Of a DNA stretch of 64,000 nt, positions 8,820-17,127 are shown one piece after another. The stretch lies in NCBI RefSeq assembly GCF_000308715.1, contig NZ_BAGH01000615.1:1-64000 (forward strand). Reading direction: 5' to 3'. Within the stretch, counting starts at the first letter, position 1; every line of letters starts with the position of its first letter. The notes beneath the pieces were generated by a model. It saw nothing but the letters and a program-made list of their open reading frames with translations. It was not told the origin of the DNA and ran no database searches. Source of the DNA: Nocardia tenerifensis NBRC 101015. GTDB lineage: Bacteria; Actinomycetota; Actinomycetes; Mycobacteriales; Mycobacteriaceae. The position numbers and the translations under genes were made by a program.

Positions 8820-9086
8820 TCACACCAGCCGGAGAGCGCTACCGACGCCGGCGAAAACCTCGCCACCGTAGTACGACAGGTACACGGTCAGTGCCAGACT
8901 CGCGAGGACCAGGCCCCACCGGTCTCTGCGATGGCGCGGTACGGGATCGACTGTCGGAAATACCCTGGAGCGCCGCGAAACCGAGGCTATCGCGCCGCGT
9001 CCGAAAACTCGAACCGCGAAGGTGAGCAACGAGAGGGTGAGAAGCACCGCCCCCGCTATGATGTCGGTCCGCTCGACGAGACTCAT
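8820..9086 (-). CDS. small membrane protein, upstream part of the split gene
   Basis: 88 residues from ATG 9086, with a good GAGGAAG ribosome-binding site directly before it and an 11-bp gap from the coiled-coil gene. Two hydrophobic segments are visible (IIAGAVLLTLSLLTFAVRVF and WGLVLASLALTVYLSYYGG), with an Arg-rich loop between them. It ends at a TGA (8820-8822), after which the same frame runs on into the next membrane segments. Either it is a separate two-helix protein or it is the N-terminal third of a 282-residue protein broken by a nonsense change. Confidence 0.65.
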   Translation of the reverse strand: MSLVERTDIIAGAVLLTLSLLTFAVRVFGRGAIASVSRRSRVFPTVDPVPRHRRDRWGLVLASLALTVYLSYYGGEVFAGVGSALRLV

Positions 9087-9097
9087 TTCTTCCTCAA

Positions 9098-9973
9098 CTA
9101 ACCGACATAAGTCGATGGTTCACCGGTGAATACTTCTTGCTGGCGGTAGAGGCGACGACCTGCCCGATAGCCCGGCACCACGACGAACTGCACAGGGTGG
9201 TTCGGATCGCATGCGCGCCATGCTCTTTGGGTCTCGATATCGAGAACGCGACTCGAGCGATCGAACATCCAACCCGCCGAGTTGTCGAGTTCCTCTGCGG
9301 CTCTGCGCAAGTCGGCCCCACGGGCGCAGACCCATTCCGCGTCGGCGAGCAACGCCGTGTGTGGTGTCGGTATGCCCAACTGGTTGAGCAACTCGGCGGC
9401 GCTGTCGATGCCCGCGATCAATATCAACAGATACGCCCGCAGGATCAGCACTCCGGTCCGGCGCTGCGGCGGATGATGCGACCCCGACTGCGCCAGCGGC
9501 CGCACGAGACAAGGTAGTTCCTGTGTATCGAAGGCATGCAGCCGGTTCATGACGTCCAGATGTCCGGCGTCGGCGGCGCTGGACAGGTCGTCGGACTGCG
9601 CGAGCCGTTCGGCGGTCAACTTGTCGATCTGGCCGCGCAAATCCAACCCTTCGACGCGCAGCTGTTCGATCTCCGTCATCAGTCGCTGGGTCTCTCGATC
9701 CCGATCGCCGACAGCCTGTCGCAGTTCCGCCCGGTCCAGCTGTAACCGTTTCAGCTGTGCTTGTACGTCGAGCATCGCGTGCGTGTGTTCGCGGTGACGC
9801 TCGCGCAGTAGCCCGTTGTCGTCGTAGAGTCGGGTGAACTCCGCGCGTAAGTCTTGCCAGGAGAGTACGAGCAGTTCCAGATCTCGGCCGATCCGGTGGA
9901 TCGGCCGCGGATGCGCCGCGGTGTGCTCGGCGCGCGCTTCGGCCTCGGGTCCGGCTCGATGTCTGTCGGTCAT
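9098..9973 (-). CDS. coiled-coil protein of the HSP70/GTPase operon
   Basis: 291 residues; the ATG overlaps the HSP70 stop in an ATGA junction. Residues about 30-125 are a long heptad-like coil rich in Leu, Arg, Glu and Gln (MLDVQAQLKRLQLDRAELRQ, TEIEQLRVEGLDLRGQIDKL). A globular second half contains a hydrophobic helix (GVLILRAYLLILIAGID) and ends in a basic stretch. I do not recognise a family. In position and build it resembles a scaffold or cochaperone, for example a nucleotide-exchange-like partner of the adjacent HSP70, but that is inference. Confidence 0.7.
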   Translation of the reverse strand: MTDRHRAGPEAEARAEHTAAHPRPIHRIGRDLELLVLSWQDLRAEFTRLYDDNGLLRERHREHTHAMLDVQAQLKRLQLDRAELRQAVGDRDRETQRLMTEIEQLRVEGLDLRGQIDKLTAERLAQSDDLSSAADAGHLDVMNRLHAFDTQELPCLVRPLAQSGSHHPPQRRTGVLILRAYLLILIAGIDSAAELLNQLGIPTPHTALLADAEWVCARGADLRRAAEELDNSAGWMFDRSSRVLDIETQRAWRACDPNHPVQFVVVPGYRAGRRLYRQQEVFTGEPSTYVG

Positions 9974-11664
9974 TCCGCCGCTTCCTCGATCAAGTAGTTC
10001 ATGGATGCGCGCTGTTCGACGCCGGTGTTGCGGTCGAGCACCCGCATGGCGAGCTCGACGAGACCGAACACGAGGGTGACGGTGATCTTTCGCTTGGCGA
10101 TCGGCTCGCCGACCGTGCCGCGGATGTCGATGTCGATCGTGAGCAGGTGTTCGGAGCCGGGTTCATCGATATAGCGCGGACGCGGATTCTTGGTCTGGAA
10201 CAACCGAATGCCGAGGCTGGCGGTGTCCGAGTCCGAGGGGCAGAACTGCTGCGATATCTCGTGGCCGACGACCACCTGCTGGCCCATCGTCACCAGGACG
10301 GCGAAAGCGTCCTCACACCACAGATCGCCGTCCTCGTCGATGTGCATGCGGCGCAACTGGTCCGAGTGCTCGTGGAATCTCCTGCGCACCGCGATCCCGT
10401 AGGTGAACTGACTCGGCCGGGAAACCACGACACCCTCCAGGCCGGACCGCACCGCGCCGAACAACACCGCGTGCGCCGGTCGTGGCGCGGTCAGCACCTG
10501 CGTTACGATGCCGGAGAACGCCTGACGAAAACGGTCTTGCAGATAGTGCGATTGCGCGAACCCACCCACCAGCAGCAACGAGGGCGGCGTGCCACGGGGC
10601 AACGCCCGAATATGCTCGGCGACCAGCGCGATCATCGGGGTGATGGTCTTGTCGAACAGCGAGCGCACCTCGCCGGGCGAGAGCACGATCGAATCGTCGA
10701 CGCCGCCCTGTGCCGCGGCCAAGGCCGCGCGGCTGCGGTCGTCCTCCACGTACAGCTTGCGAAGCACTTTGGGCGGCAACGTGACATTGAGCGGGCCGCC
10801 TCGCCGCGGATCGAAGTCGCGTTTGGCGCGCTCCCAATCATCAAGCAGCGCAATGCGTGACGCGCCGTCGGCCGCCATCTCCCAGGCGAGCGCCTGACCC
10901 AGCCGAGCCCGGACGATCCCACGGATGAACTCCCTGTCGAGGTCGCCGGCGCCGAGGGCCGCGCCGGTCGGGACACCGAGGCCGGCCAGGCGTGGCCGGT
11001 CGTCGGTACCCACCACCTCGTAGGAGGTGATATCGACCGTGCCACTGCCCGCGTCGACGACCACGAAGCGCCTGCCCGGCTGCGCGAGGTCCTCGAAGGC
11101 CGGGTCCTGCCAGCAGTCCAGCGCCGCGGCCTCCGGTTCGGTCACCAAACTCAGTCTGACACCGGAGAATCCGGCGATCTCGGCGGCGGTGCGCATGAGG
11201 TGCCGCTCGCGATCGCCCCAGATGGCGGGGACGGTGAGCAGCCACTCGACCTCGTCGGGTGTGATGGCCGTGCGAGTGACGATCTCCTTGATCGCGACTC
11301 GATAGACCTCGCGCAGGCACAGCGCGGTCAGCTCGATCGCACTCGGCTCGGATTTCCTCCGGTCACCGTCCCCGTTCGCGGCGCCGTCGGGCAGCAGGGC
11401 AATCTTGAAATGTGCTCGGTAGTCGAGGTTTTCGTCGGTCGCGTCGGCGAGCCGCCGGCGTCGCGCCTCGTACCCCCAGGCCACGACCATCCCGTCGGCA
11501 TCCAGCAGTAGGGCACTGAGGTTCTTCGGGTAGGCGGCGGGCTGCCCCGGCCACTGGTCGTAGTAGAACACCGTGTGTTTCGGGTCGTTGCGCAGCGACC
11601 ACGCGAATCCGGTACCGTGCGTGCCGAAATCAACCGCGGCCACGACGCGTGAACTGTCGGCCAT
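9970..11664 (-). CDS. HSP70-family chaperone, HSPA12-like
   Basis: 564 residues from ATG 11664, with a GAGAGGAGA ribosome-binding site; it overlaps the upstream gene by 35 bp. The actin-fold ATPase motifs are intact: phosphate 1 AAVDFGTHGTGFAWS (residues 9-23), connect region WLLTVPAIWGDRER, phosphate 2 VVVDAGSGTVDIT near 205 and adenosine motif LLLVGGFAQSHYL near 366. A beta-rich C-terminal region of about 140 residues follows. The N-terminal wording (YYDQWPGQP, SALLLDADG) is closer to HSPA12-like proteins than to DnaK. It probably supplies ATP-driven conformational control to the complex. The neighbouring degenerate HSP70 may be its partner. Confidence 0.8.
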   Translation of the reverse strand: MADSSRVVAAVDFGTHGTGFAWSLRNDPKHTVFYYDQWPGQPAAYPKNLSALLLDADGMVVAWGYEARRRRLADATDENLDYRAHFKIALLPDGAANGDGDRRKSEPSAIELTALCLREVYRVAIKEIVTRTAITPDEVEWLLTVPAIWGDRERHLMRTAAEIAGFSGVRLSLVTEPEAAALDCWQDPAFEDLAQPGRRFVVVDAGSGTVDITSYEVVGTDDRPRLAGLGVPTGAALGAGDLDREFIRGIVRARLGQALAWEMAADGASRIALLDDWERAKRDFDPRRGGPLNVTLPPKVLRKLYVEDDRSRAALAAAQGGVDDSIVLSPGEVRSLFDKTITPMIALVAEHIRALPRGTPPSLLLVGGFAQSHYLQDRFRQAFSGIVTQVLTAPRPAHAVLFGAVRSGLEGVVVSRPSQFTYGIAVRRRFHEHSDQLRRMHIDEDGDLWCEDAFAVLVTMGQQVVVGHEISQQFCPSDSDTASLGIRLFQTKNPRPRYIDEPGSEHLLTIDIDIRGTVGEPIAKRKITVTLVFGLVELAMRVLDRNTGVEQRASMNYLIEEAAE

Positions 11665-12760
11665 GGTTCTCCTCTCTCGTCGGCTCTCGGTACTTCGACA
11701 ACAGTGCGTCGGCTCGGTCGAGCAGATCCGCGAGTGCGCCGGGCCTGCCCGCCGAGTCGCCCATGTCGAATCGGCTTTCGTAGATGGCGTCTCCCATCGC
11801 CCGCAGTTCCGCCGCGGCGCCGTCGTCGCCTCGCTGCTCGCGGAGGTCGGCGAGGTGCCCCAAGCGAAAGTGGACGGCGGTCTCGTCGCTGTCCGCGGCG
11901 GCGGGGTACCGGGTGAGCGCGCGGCGGGTCGCCCCGTCGACGATCGCCTGGTCCGGTTGCGACGGAACGTGGACGGGGCCCCCGACGAATCGCGCCAGCG
12001 AGGACAAGAGCCCGTGGTCGCGCGGGTCGACGCCGATGGCGCGCACGTCGCCGAGTGCTTCGACGGTGCAGTCCGACTGCCGGAGAAAATACTTGGCGAA
12101 GACGATGATCGATTCTCCGGCTTCGCCTGACTCGGTGTCGTCCGTCGCGAAGACCCCGCGCGCCACCAGATCTCGCAACCTCGCGTGCCGTCTCAATCGA
12201 TATCTCGTCGCCTTGCGATCCAGGAGCGAGATGCCGCCGTCGCGGCCGAGGTCGAGCAGCAGCAACGGTCCTGTGCCACAGGCGTAGTCGTCCGCGGTGG
12301 GGGTCATGCTCGCGGCTTCGGCGGCGGGGATCAGTTCCACCTCCGAGAACCCGCCGCAATCGGCGGCGAGTGCCAGCCGATCCCGTTGGCTCCGTGTCCA
12401 ACCTGAGGGGTAGGCGATGACGGCGCCGCTGATCGGTCCGCTCCGCTCGATCAGTTCCGCACGCAACGCGGCCAGTAGCCGGCCGACGAGATAGTCGGTG
12501 GGGTAGTACGTGTCGGCGAGGGGAACCAGTTCGGCGTCACCGATGCGCTCGACTATGTCGGCACGGTGGTCGCGCGCGTCTCGCGTCCCGTCGTTCGATC
12601 GAACACCGGCCAGCAATTCGGCGCCGTGTCGGGCGACAGTGGCCGGAATCGTGGTGACTCCCTGCGTAATACGCCCATCGAGGGCGGTTTTCGCGCGCAG
12701 TGTCGTCGGCTCGATACCGATGCCCACGACGTGATGGCCAAGGGAATTCGTGGCGGTCAT
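11630..12760 (-). CDS. degenerate HSP70-like protein
   Basis: 376 residues from ATG 12760, which overlaps the upstream stop in an ATGA junction; a longer in-frame extension upstream is rejected for that reason. It follows the HSP70 nucleotide-binding fold (AVIAYPSGWTRSQRDRL, GGFSEVELIPAAEAASM and, at the adenosine end, PSQPDQAIVDGA), but the catalytic loops are altered: phosphate 1 reads GIGIEPTTLRA instead of the usual GIDLGTT-type sequence, and phosphate 2 reads LLDLGRDGGIS near residue 172. The substrate-binding domain is missing and the C-terminus is a charged helix. Probably a pseudo-ATPase that pairs with the intact HSP70 encoded just downstream. Confidence 0.7.
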   Translation of the reverse strand: MTATNSLGHHVVGIGIEPTTLRAKTALDGRITQGVTTIPATVARHGAELLAGVRSNDGTRDARDHRADIVERIGDAELVPLADTYYPTDYLVGRLLAALRAELIERSGPISGAVIAYPSGWTRSQRDRLALAADCGGFSEVELIPAAEAASMTPTADDYACGTGPLLLLDLGRDGGISLLDRKATRYRLRRHARLRDLVARGVFATDDTESGEAGESIIVFAKYFLRQSDCTVEALGDVRAIGVDPRDHGLLSSLARFVGGPVHVPSQPDQAIVDGATRRALTRYPAAADSDETAVHFRLGHLADLREQRGDDGAAAELRAMGDAIYESRFDMGDSAGRPGALADLLDRADALLSKYREPTREENHGRQFTRRGRG

Positions 12761-13803
12761 CCCGAATACACCACTCTGCCGGGAAGTCGCTTGCCGTCGA
12801 CCTCGGCCCACAACCGCAGGCACCTGAGCACGTTTCCGCTCCCGTCCGAGCGGATCCGGACGTCGTTGTCGCCGGTCTTTCCACGGATCTGCCGATAGGG
12901 GTGAGCCAGTAGTTGCAGGTGGACACCGGGGTGGTCGCGCTGCGCGTTGAAAACCAGTGCCCTTGCTCGCTCGTGGATGCCCGACCACCAGCTACCTCCG
13001 GCCGCTACGGGCATGTGCAGAACCGATTGCAGCGCCTCGTCGACGAGGACGAGCGCCTCGAAGGACTCGGGTGATCCATAGCGGGTCCGGCCGTATTCGC
13101 CCAGCCGATACAGCAGGTCACGGTGGTACGCGGCACGGTTCGCCTCGGTGAATACGCACAGGCCCTTGTAGTTCACGCTCTCCAAGGCGAGCACGAGGTC
13201 GGGATCGCCGTCGACCATGGCGGCGACGATGGTGGCCAGGCGAGCCAACTCCCGGCGAAACGAGTCGGGTGATCGGGTCGCCAAGCCTAAACGGCGGGCG
13301 ATCTCGTCGTCGATCGGCGCGGAGTCGAGCAATCGATAGCCCTCGCCGGCCATGGACGGCGGACAGAGCACGATCTCCGGAGTACCGGGTAGATCCCGCC
13401 ATCGCCCCGAGGGCTCCGGGGAGCCGAGGGCCTCGGTCACCGCGTCGCGCCAAACGGCGGCCTCCGGCTCGGGCAGCCGTAATGTCGCCAAATGCATTCT
13501 GCGGCGCAGGGTGTGGGGCGCGGCGGCCGGATCGCGCAGCCAGGCAGGGGCACTCGGCGATCGAAGCAGGATGGTGAGCGCTCGGTCCGGTGCCGTACGC
13601 GCCGAATCGTGTTCTTCCGGTGCTTTCGCATCGAGCAGTTCGTCGAATACCCGGATCACCTCTCGGCACGCCGCGGCACCGGGATCATCGGGCCGTACCC
13701 GATAGGCGGCCGCGACGCCGGAGCGCAAGCCGATCAAGCCGTATCGGAGCACCGTGGCGAGCTCCGAAGAGGGGGTATTCAGCAGTGTGCGTGCGTGTTC
13801 CAT
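12757..13803 (-). CDS. unknown protein of the HSP70/GTPase operon
   Basis: 348 residues from ATG 13803, sharing one base with the upstream TGA (TGATG); a TTG one codon earlier is possible. Mostly alpha-helical, with Arg, Leu, Ala and Glu dominating, and a more structured end around GSWWSGIHERARALVFNAQR and LLAHPYRQIRGK. No motif is recognised. It lies between the SrfB-like and HSP70-like genes and overlaps both, so it is almost certainly part of the same complex. Whether it corresponds to a Srf locus component cannot be judged by eye. Confidence 0.7.
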   Translation of the reverse strand: MEHARTLLNTPSSELATVLRYGLIGLRSGVAAAYRVRPDDPGAAACREVIRVFDELLDAKAPEEHDSARTAPDRALTILLRSPSAPAWLRDPAAAPHTLRRRMHLATLRLPEPEAAVWRDAVTEALGSPEPSGRWRDLPGTPEIVLCPPSMAGEGYRLLDSAPIDDEIARRLGLATRSPDSFRRELARLATIVAAMVDGDPDLVLALESVNYKGLCVFTEANRAAYHRDLLYRLGEYGRTRYGSPESFEALVLVDEALQSVLHMPVAAGGSWWSGIHERARALVFNAQRDHPGVHLQLLAHPYRQIRGKTGDNDVRIRSDGSGNVLRCLRLWAEVDGKRLPGRVVYSG

Positions 13804-16800
13804 CAATGTGCCCCGCTGAACGGATCGCGGGCCTCATCCAGCGGGGCGCGCACGGCCGGAAGCCGAACGGTGTGCACCCGTCCCGGATCGGACTCCACCT
13901 GACTCAGCGACGTCGCCGTCCGGTAGGGCAGTGCGCCGCCGTGTACCCGCAGCCGCCCCCGCCGGTCGAGCGTGGCGTGGTAGCGGGTGGGAAACCTGCC
14001 CGCCGACAGGACCGGTTGGCGTAGCTCACCGATGCGCTTCTGACCGCCCGGATAGTGCAGCGTGAATTCCCACCGGGCGGCCGCGCCGGCCGCCCGACGA
14101 CCGACCGGAGCATCGAGATCTGTCCTAGCTTGCAGGCCTTCGATGCCGAGATCTGCTGGTGCGCTGTTGTTCTCGAAGAATGTCGCGTCGAAGCTCAACG
14201 GTTCGCCCGCAGGGAACACCACGGAACGCGATCTGGTCGTAGAGCCGCCGATGATCGAGTCGACCAGAATATCTCCGGGCAAGACGTCCGGTACGGTGCC
14301 GTCCGGACCACAGAACTCCGGACCGAACACCTCTCGAATCGCGTCGAGGACACTGATCGACGGGCCCGCGACGACATAGTGGGGACCACCCCGGCACAGA
14401 TGAATCGAGAGATCGAGCTCCTGGGTCACCTCGAGCTGCGCCTTGATCTCGTGCGGCCAGACCGCCGAATCCAGCACCGAGGGCGGTTGTTCGTGGCGTG
14501 CGTACTCCTCGAACCGGAAGTTCCCCCAGAGCGCGTCGTGGCCGCCGCTGATCACCCGGTACACGCTGACGGCCGGCGTCAGCGCGTCCCATTCGCCTTC
14601 GCCGCGGGCCTTGCCGATCGGGTCCGCGTCGAGTTGCACCAGTTCGGTGCGGCTGGTCAGCCGCACCGCGGCGCCCTCCTGTTCCTTGATCCGGAACGAG
14701 CACGGCAGGTTGTAGAACAGATTCTCCACCTCGACGGCCAAGACCGTCTTGCCCTCCCGGAGGCGGCGGTGGGCGTTGTCGAGGTCGACACCGTACTGTC
14801 TGATGCTCTCGGCCCAGCATGCGCCGATGGCCGTGGCCGACTTCGCGTACTCGTGCTCGACGGTGACCCCGCTGCTGTCCCAGTTGATGTGCGCGCCGCT
14901 GTCGTCGCCACGACCGAAGTCCGCGCTCAGCGCGTGCCGGACCTGTGTCAGCGCACTGGTTTTCCCGGTGAGAATGATCCGGTCGAGTTTCTCGGCAGGC
15001 TCGGACTTGAAGGCGTCCAGCACCAAACCCGTTGCCAGACGCATGACTTCGGCGAGCGGCTCCGCGATGAGCTGACCGAACTCGTGCACGCCGAGTTGCC
15101 GTTGCGGCAGTCGTTCGAGTTCGGTCGCCGAGAGGCCGGCGCCGGCGGTAGTGGCGTGCACCAGCTGAACGAGTTCGGACCGGGTCAGCGGGAAAGGCAC
15201 GGCGTCGGGCCTGCCGAGCGCGGCCTTCGCGCGGTCCGCCAGCCGCCACAGCAGCCAGAAGGCCTGTTCATTGTGCTGATCCGTACGCCACCGAGTCGGC
15301 AGGACGGATTCCAGGGCGTCGAGGACGTCGCGGTCCTCACAATCGGCGCGCACAGCGTGCACCAAGCTGTCCGATCGGTACTTCTCGTCGCGTCGGAAGT
15401 TCCTGGGCAAGGACTGAATCGGCGTGCCGTAGTTGGCCGGGAAGGTGGTCAGCAGCAGGTCTACGACGACGGCCTTCAGCCAGTGGAATACTCGCAATGT
15501 CAGGTACTCGCCACCGAGCTGAAGGTGGCCCGAAGAGCCCCTGACCTTGGGGGTGAGTACGTAATACCTTCCGTACCACGGGCTTTCGATGTCCGCGCCG
15601 GGGTCGGGCGCGGTCCGATCGGCGAGCACCATGGTCACCAGGGCGATATCGGTTGTGCCGCCGCCGATGTCGATCACCAGGATGTTCTGCTTCCAAGCCG
15701 GCGGCGATTGGCTGACGAAGCGATATCTAGCCTTGACCGCCTCGATGCCGATCTCGAACTCGCCACCGAAATCCCGCATCAGGAAGAACATCACGGCCGC
15801 GACGGCCTCGTCGTAGGACGTTTCCACCAGATCCAGGCCGTCGCGCAGCCGCGGGTGCCGCATGAGTTCGCGCAACCGATGGCGCACGATCGGCGGCGCC
15901 ACCGTCGGATAGGTGAGGACCGCCTGATTCAATCGACCGCGCGCGAGCGACCCCGGATGCGCCGCGATGAAATCGTCCGTGCGCTCGATCAGGAACCACA
16001 GGGCAGCCTCGATCAGATCGTCGGTGCTCACGGTGGTCGTCTCGCCTGTGCCCGCATCGACGATGCGGCCCTGCGGTTTCCCGAGGTATTGCTTCAGGCC
16101 GTGGTGGTAACGACCGAGGGCGGGTTCCGCCGAGGGATCGTCGTCGGCGCTCAGTTGCACTGCCAGCGGCGCGATTCCGGTCACCTCGATCCGGCTCGGC
16201 AGCTCATGGCCGCCCGTCGCCGCGTCGAGCTCGACCGGAAACAATTGCAGCCCATCCAAACCCGGGACCGCGAAGGCGGCGTCATAGCAGCCGTGCAGAC
16301 GGTCGGCCAGCCAGCTCCGCAGTGGCGCGCCGAGTCCGGGCAGGGCGCGTTCCAGGCCGAGGAGGACTCCGTACAGGACGGTGAGCCGATGACGAGGATT
16401 GTCCACCGGCTCGCTGTCGAGGGCCGCGACGAGACGGTCGCGGGCATCGCCGGTGCTTTCGCCGATCGTCGGTACCGTTCGAGCGATCGCGTCCATCATG
16501 CCCGCGAACTGCCGCGCGTGGGTCGGCGGGAGTGACGGGTCGCGCAGCAGTGCGACGACCTGGTCGCGCAGGGCGGCGGCTTGCTGCCGTGCCAGCGGGC
16601 GTTCGCTCAGGTTGTCTTGATCGAACAAGACGGCGGTCGAGTTCGAGGTGCCGAAATCCAGCGCTACCCACCCTGGATGGCGGGGGATGTCGGATACCTT
16701 GCGCCCGGCGACTTTCGGCGCGCTCGATTCGAGAGACAACTGCACTACCATCCGGAATTCTCTCGGGGGGTCGGGTTCTGCTACGAACGTGCCGATCCAC

Positions 16801-17126
16801 GCGACCGTTATCTGCTCGTCGGGGTGGCCCGGTGCCAACGCCTCGACCTCCGTGGGATCGGTGCGTACCGGGTCTACGAAGGTCGTGCCCGAAAGCGGTG
16901 CCGCAGTCCAGCTCGCCAGCACCCGATCGGCCAATGGCCCTCGCGCCGAGGCGAGTTCGGGGCGTAAATCGATCAAGCGAATCACTGAGCCGTGGGCCAG
17001 CGGTGCCAGCTCCAGCACCGGCAATCGGAAGCGGCCGTCGCTCTCGCACACCGTGAATCGACCGCTGCCCTCGGCTCGGAAGACCGCGGGGTCACCGACG
17101 CAGCGCACCGTCAGACCCTGGTTCAT
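13803..17126 (-). CDS. giant actin/HSP70-fold ATPase, SrfB-like
   Basis: 1107 residues from ATG 17126, which lies one base after the stop of the GTPase gene; earlier in-frame starts would overlap that gene. About 150 N-terminal beta-rich residues precede an actin-like ATPase: VALDFGTSNSTAVLF (D157), LVIDIGGGTTDIAL near 485 and RIILTGKTSAL near 715. The C-terminal 250 residues form another beta-rich module. Size, motif spacing and the partner gene match SrfB of the enterobacterial srfABC loci, where SrfB sits beside a dynamin-like SrfC. It probably forms an ATP-driven complex with the adjacent GTPase. Secretion, toxin or defence roles are all open. Confidence 0.7.
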   Translation of the reverse strand: MNQGLTVRCVGDPAVFRAEGSGRFTVCESDGRFRLPVLELAPLAHGSVIRLIDLRPELASARGPLADRVLASWTAAPLSGTTFVDPVRTDPTEVEALAPGHPDEQITVAWIGTFVAEPDPPREFRMVVQLSLESSAPKVAGRKVSDIPRHPGWVALDFGTSNSTAVLFDQDNLSERPLARQQAAALRDQVVALLRDPSLPPTHARQFAGMMDAIARTVPTIGESTGDARDRLVAALDSEPVDNPRHRLTVLYGVLLGLERALPGLGAPLRSWLADRLHGCYDAAFAVPGLDGLQLFPVELDAATGGHELPSRIEVTGIAPLAVQLSADDDPSAEPALGRYHHGLKQYLGKPQGRIVDAGTGETTTVSTDDLIEAALWFLIERTDDFIAAHPGSLARGRLNQAVLTYPTVAPPIVRHRLRELMRHPRLRDGLDLVETSYDEAVAAVMFFLMRDFGGEFEIGIEAVKARYRFVSQSPPAWKQNILVIDIGGGTTDIALVTMVLADRTAPDPGADIESPWYGRYYVLTPKVRGSSGHLQLGGEYLTLRVFHWLKAVVVDLLLTTFPANYGTPIQSLPRNFRRDEKYRSDSLVHAVRADCEDRDVLDALESVLPTRWRTDQHNEQAFWLLWRLADRAKAALGRPDAVPFPLTRSELVQLVHATTAGAGLSATELERLPQRQLGVHEFGQLIAEPLAEVMRLATGLVLDAFKSEPAEKLDRIILTGKTSALTQVRHALSADFGRGDDSGAHINWDSSGVTVEHEYAKSATAIGACWAESIRQYGVDLDNAHRRLREGKTVLAVEVENLFYNLPCSFRIKEQEGAAVRLTSRTELVQLDADPIGKARGEGEWDALTPAVSVYRVISGGHDALWGNFRFEEYARHEQPPSVLDSAVWPHEIKAQLEVTQELDLSIHLCRGGPHYVVAGPSISVLDAIREVFGPEFCGPDGTVPDVLPGDILVDSIIGGSTTRSRSVVFPAGEPLSFDATFFENNSAPADLGIEGLQARTDLDAPVGRRAAGAAARWEFTLHYPGGQKRIGELRQPVLSAGRFPTRYHATLDRRGRLRVHGGALPYRTATSLSQVESDPGRVHTVRLPAVRAPLDEARDPFSGAH

Positions 17127-17127
17127 C

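Noticed and set aside
9120..12401. Long opposite-strand and offset frames inside the HSP70-like genes
   Set aside because: They are Arg/Pro-rich shadows without motifs, while the chosen frames carry clear ATPase motifs and coupled starts.
14055..16535. An 826-codon plus-strand frame opposite the SrfB-like gene
   Set aside because: Arg/His/Gly-rich composition with no motif; the minus-strand frame has three actin-fold motifs and a coupled start.
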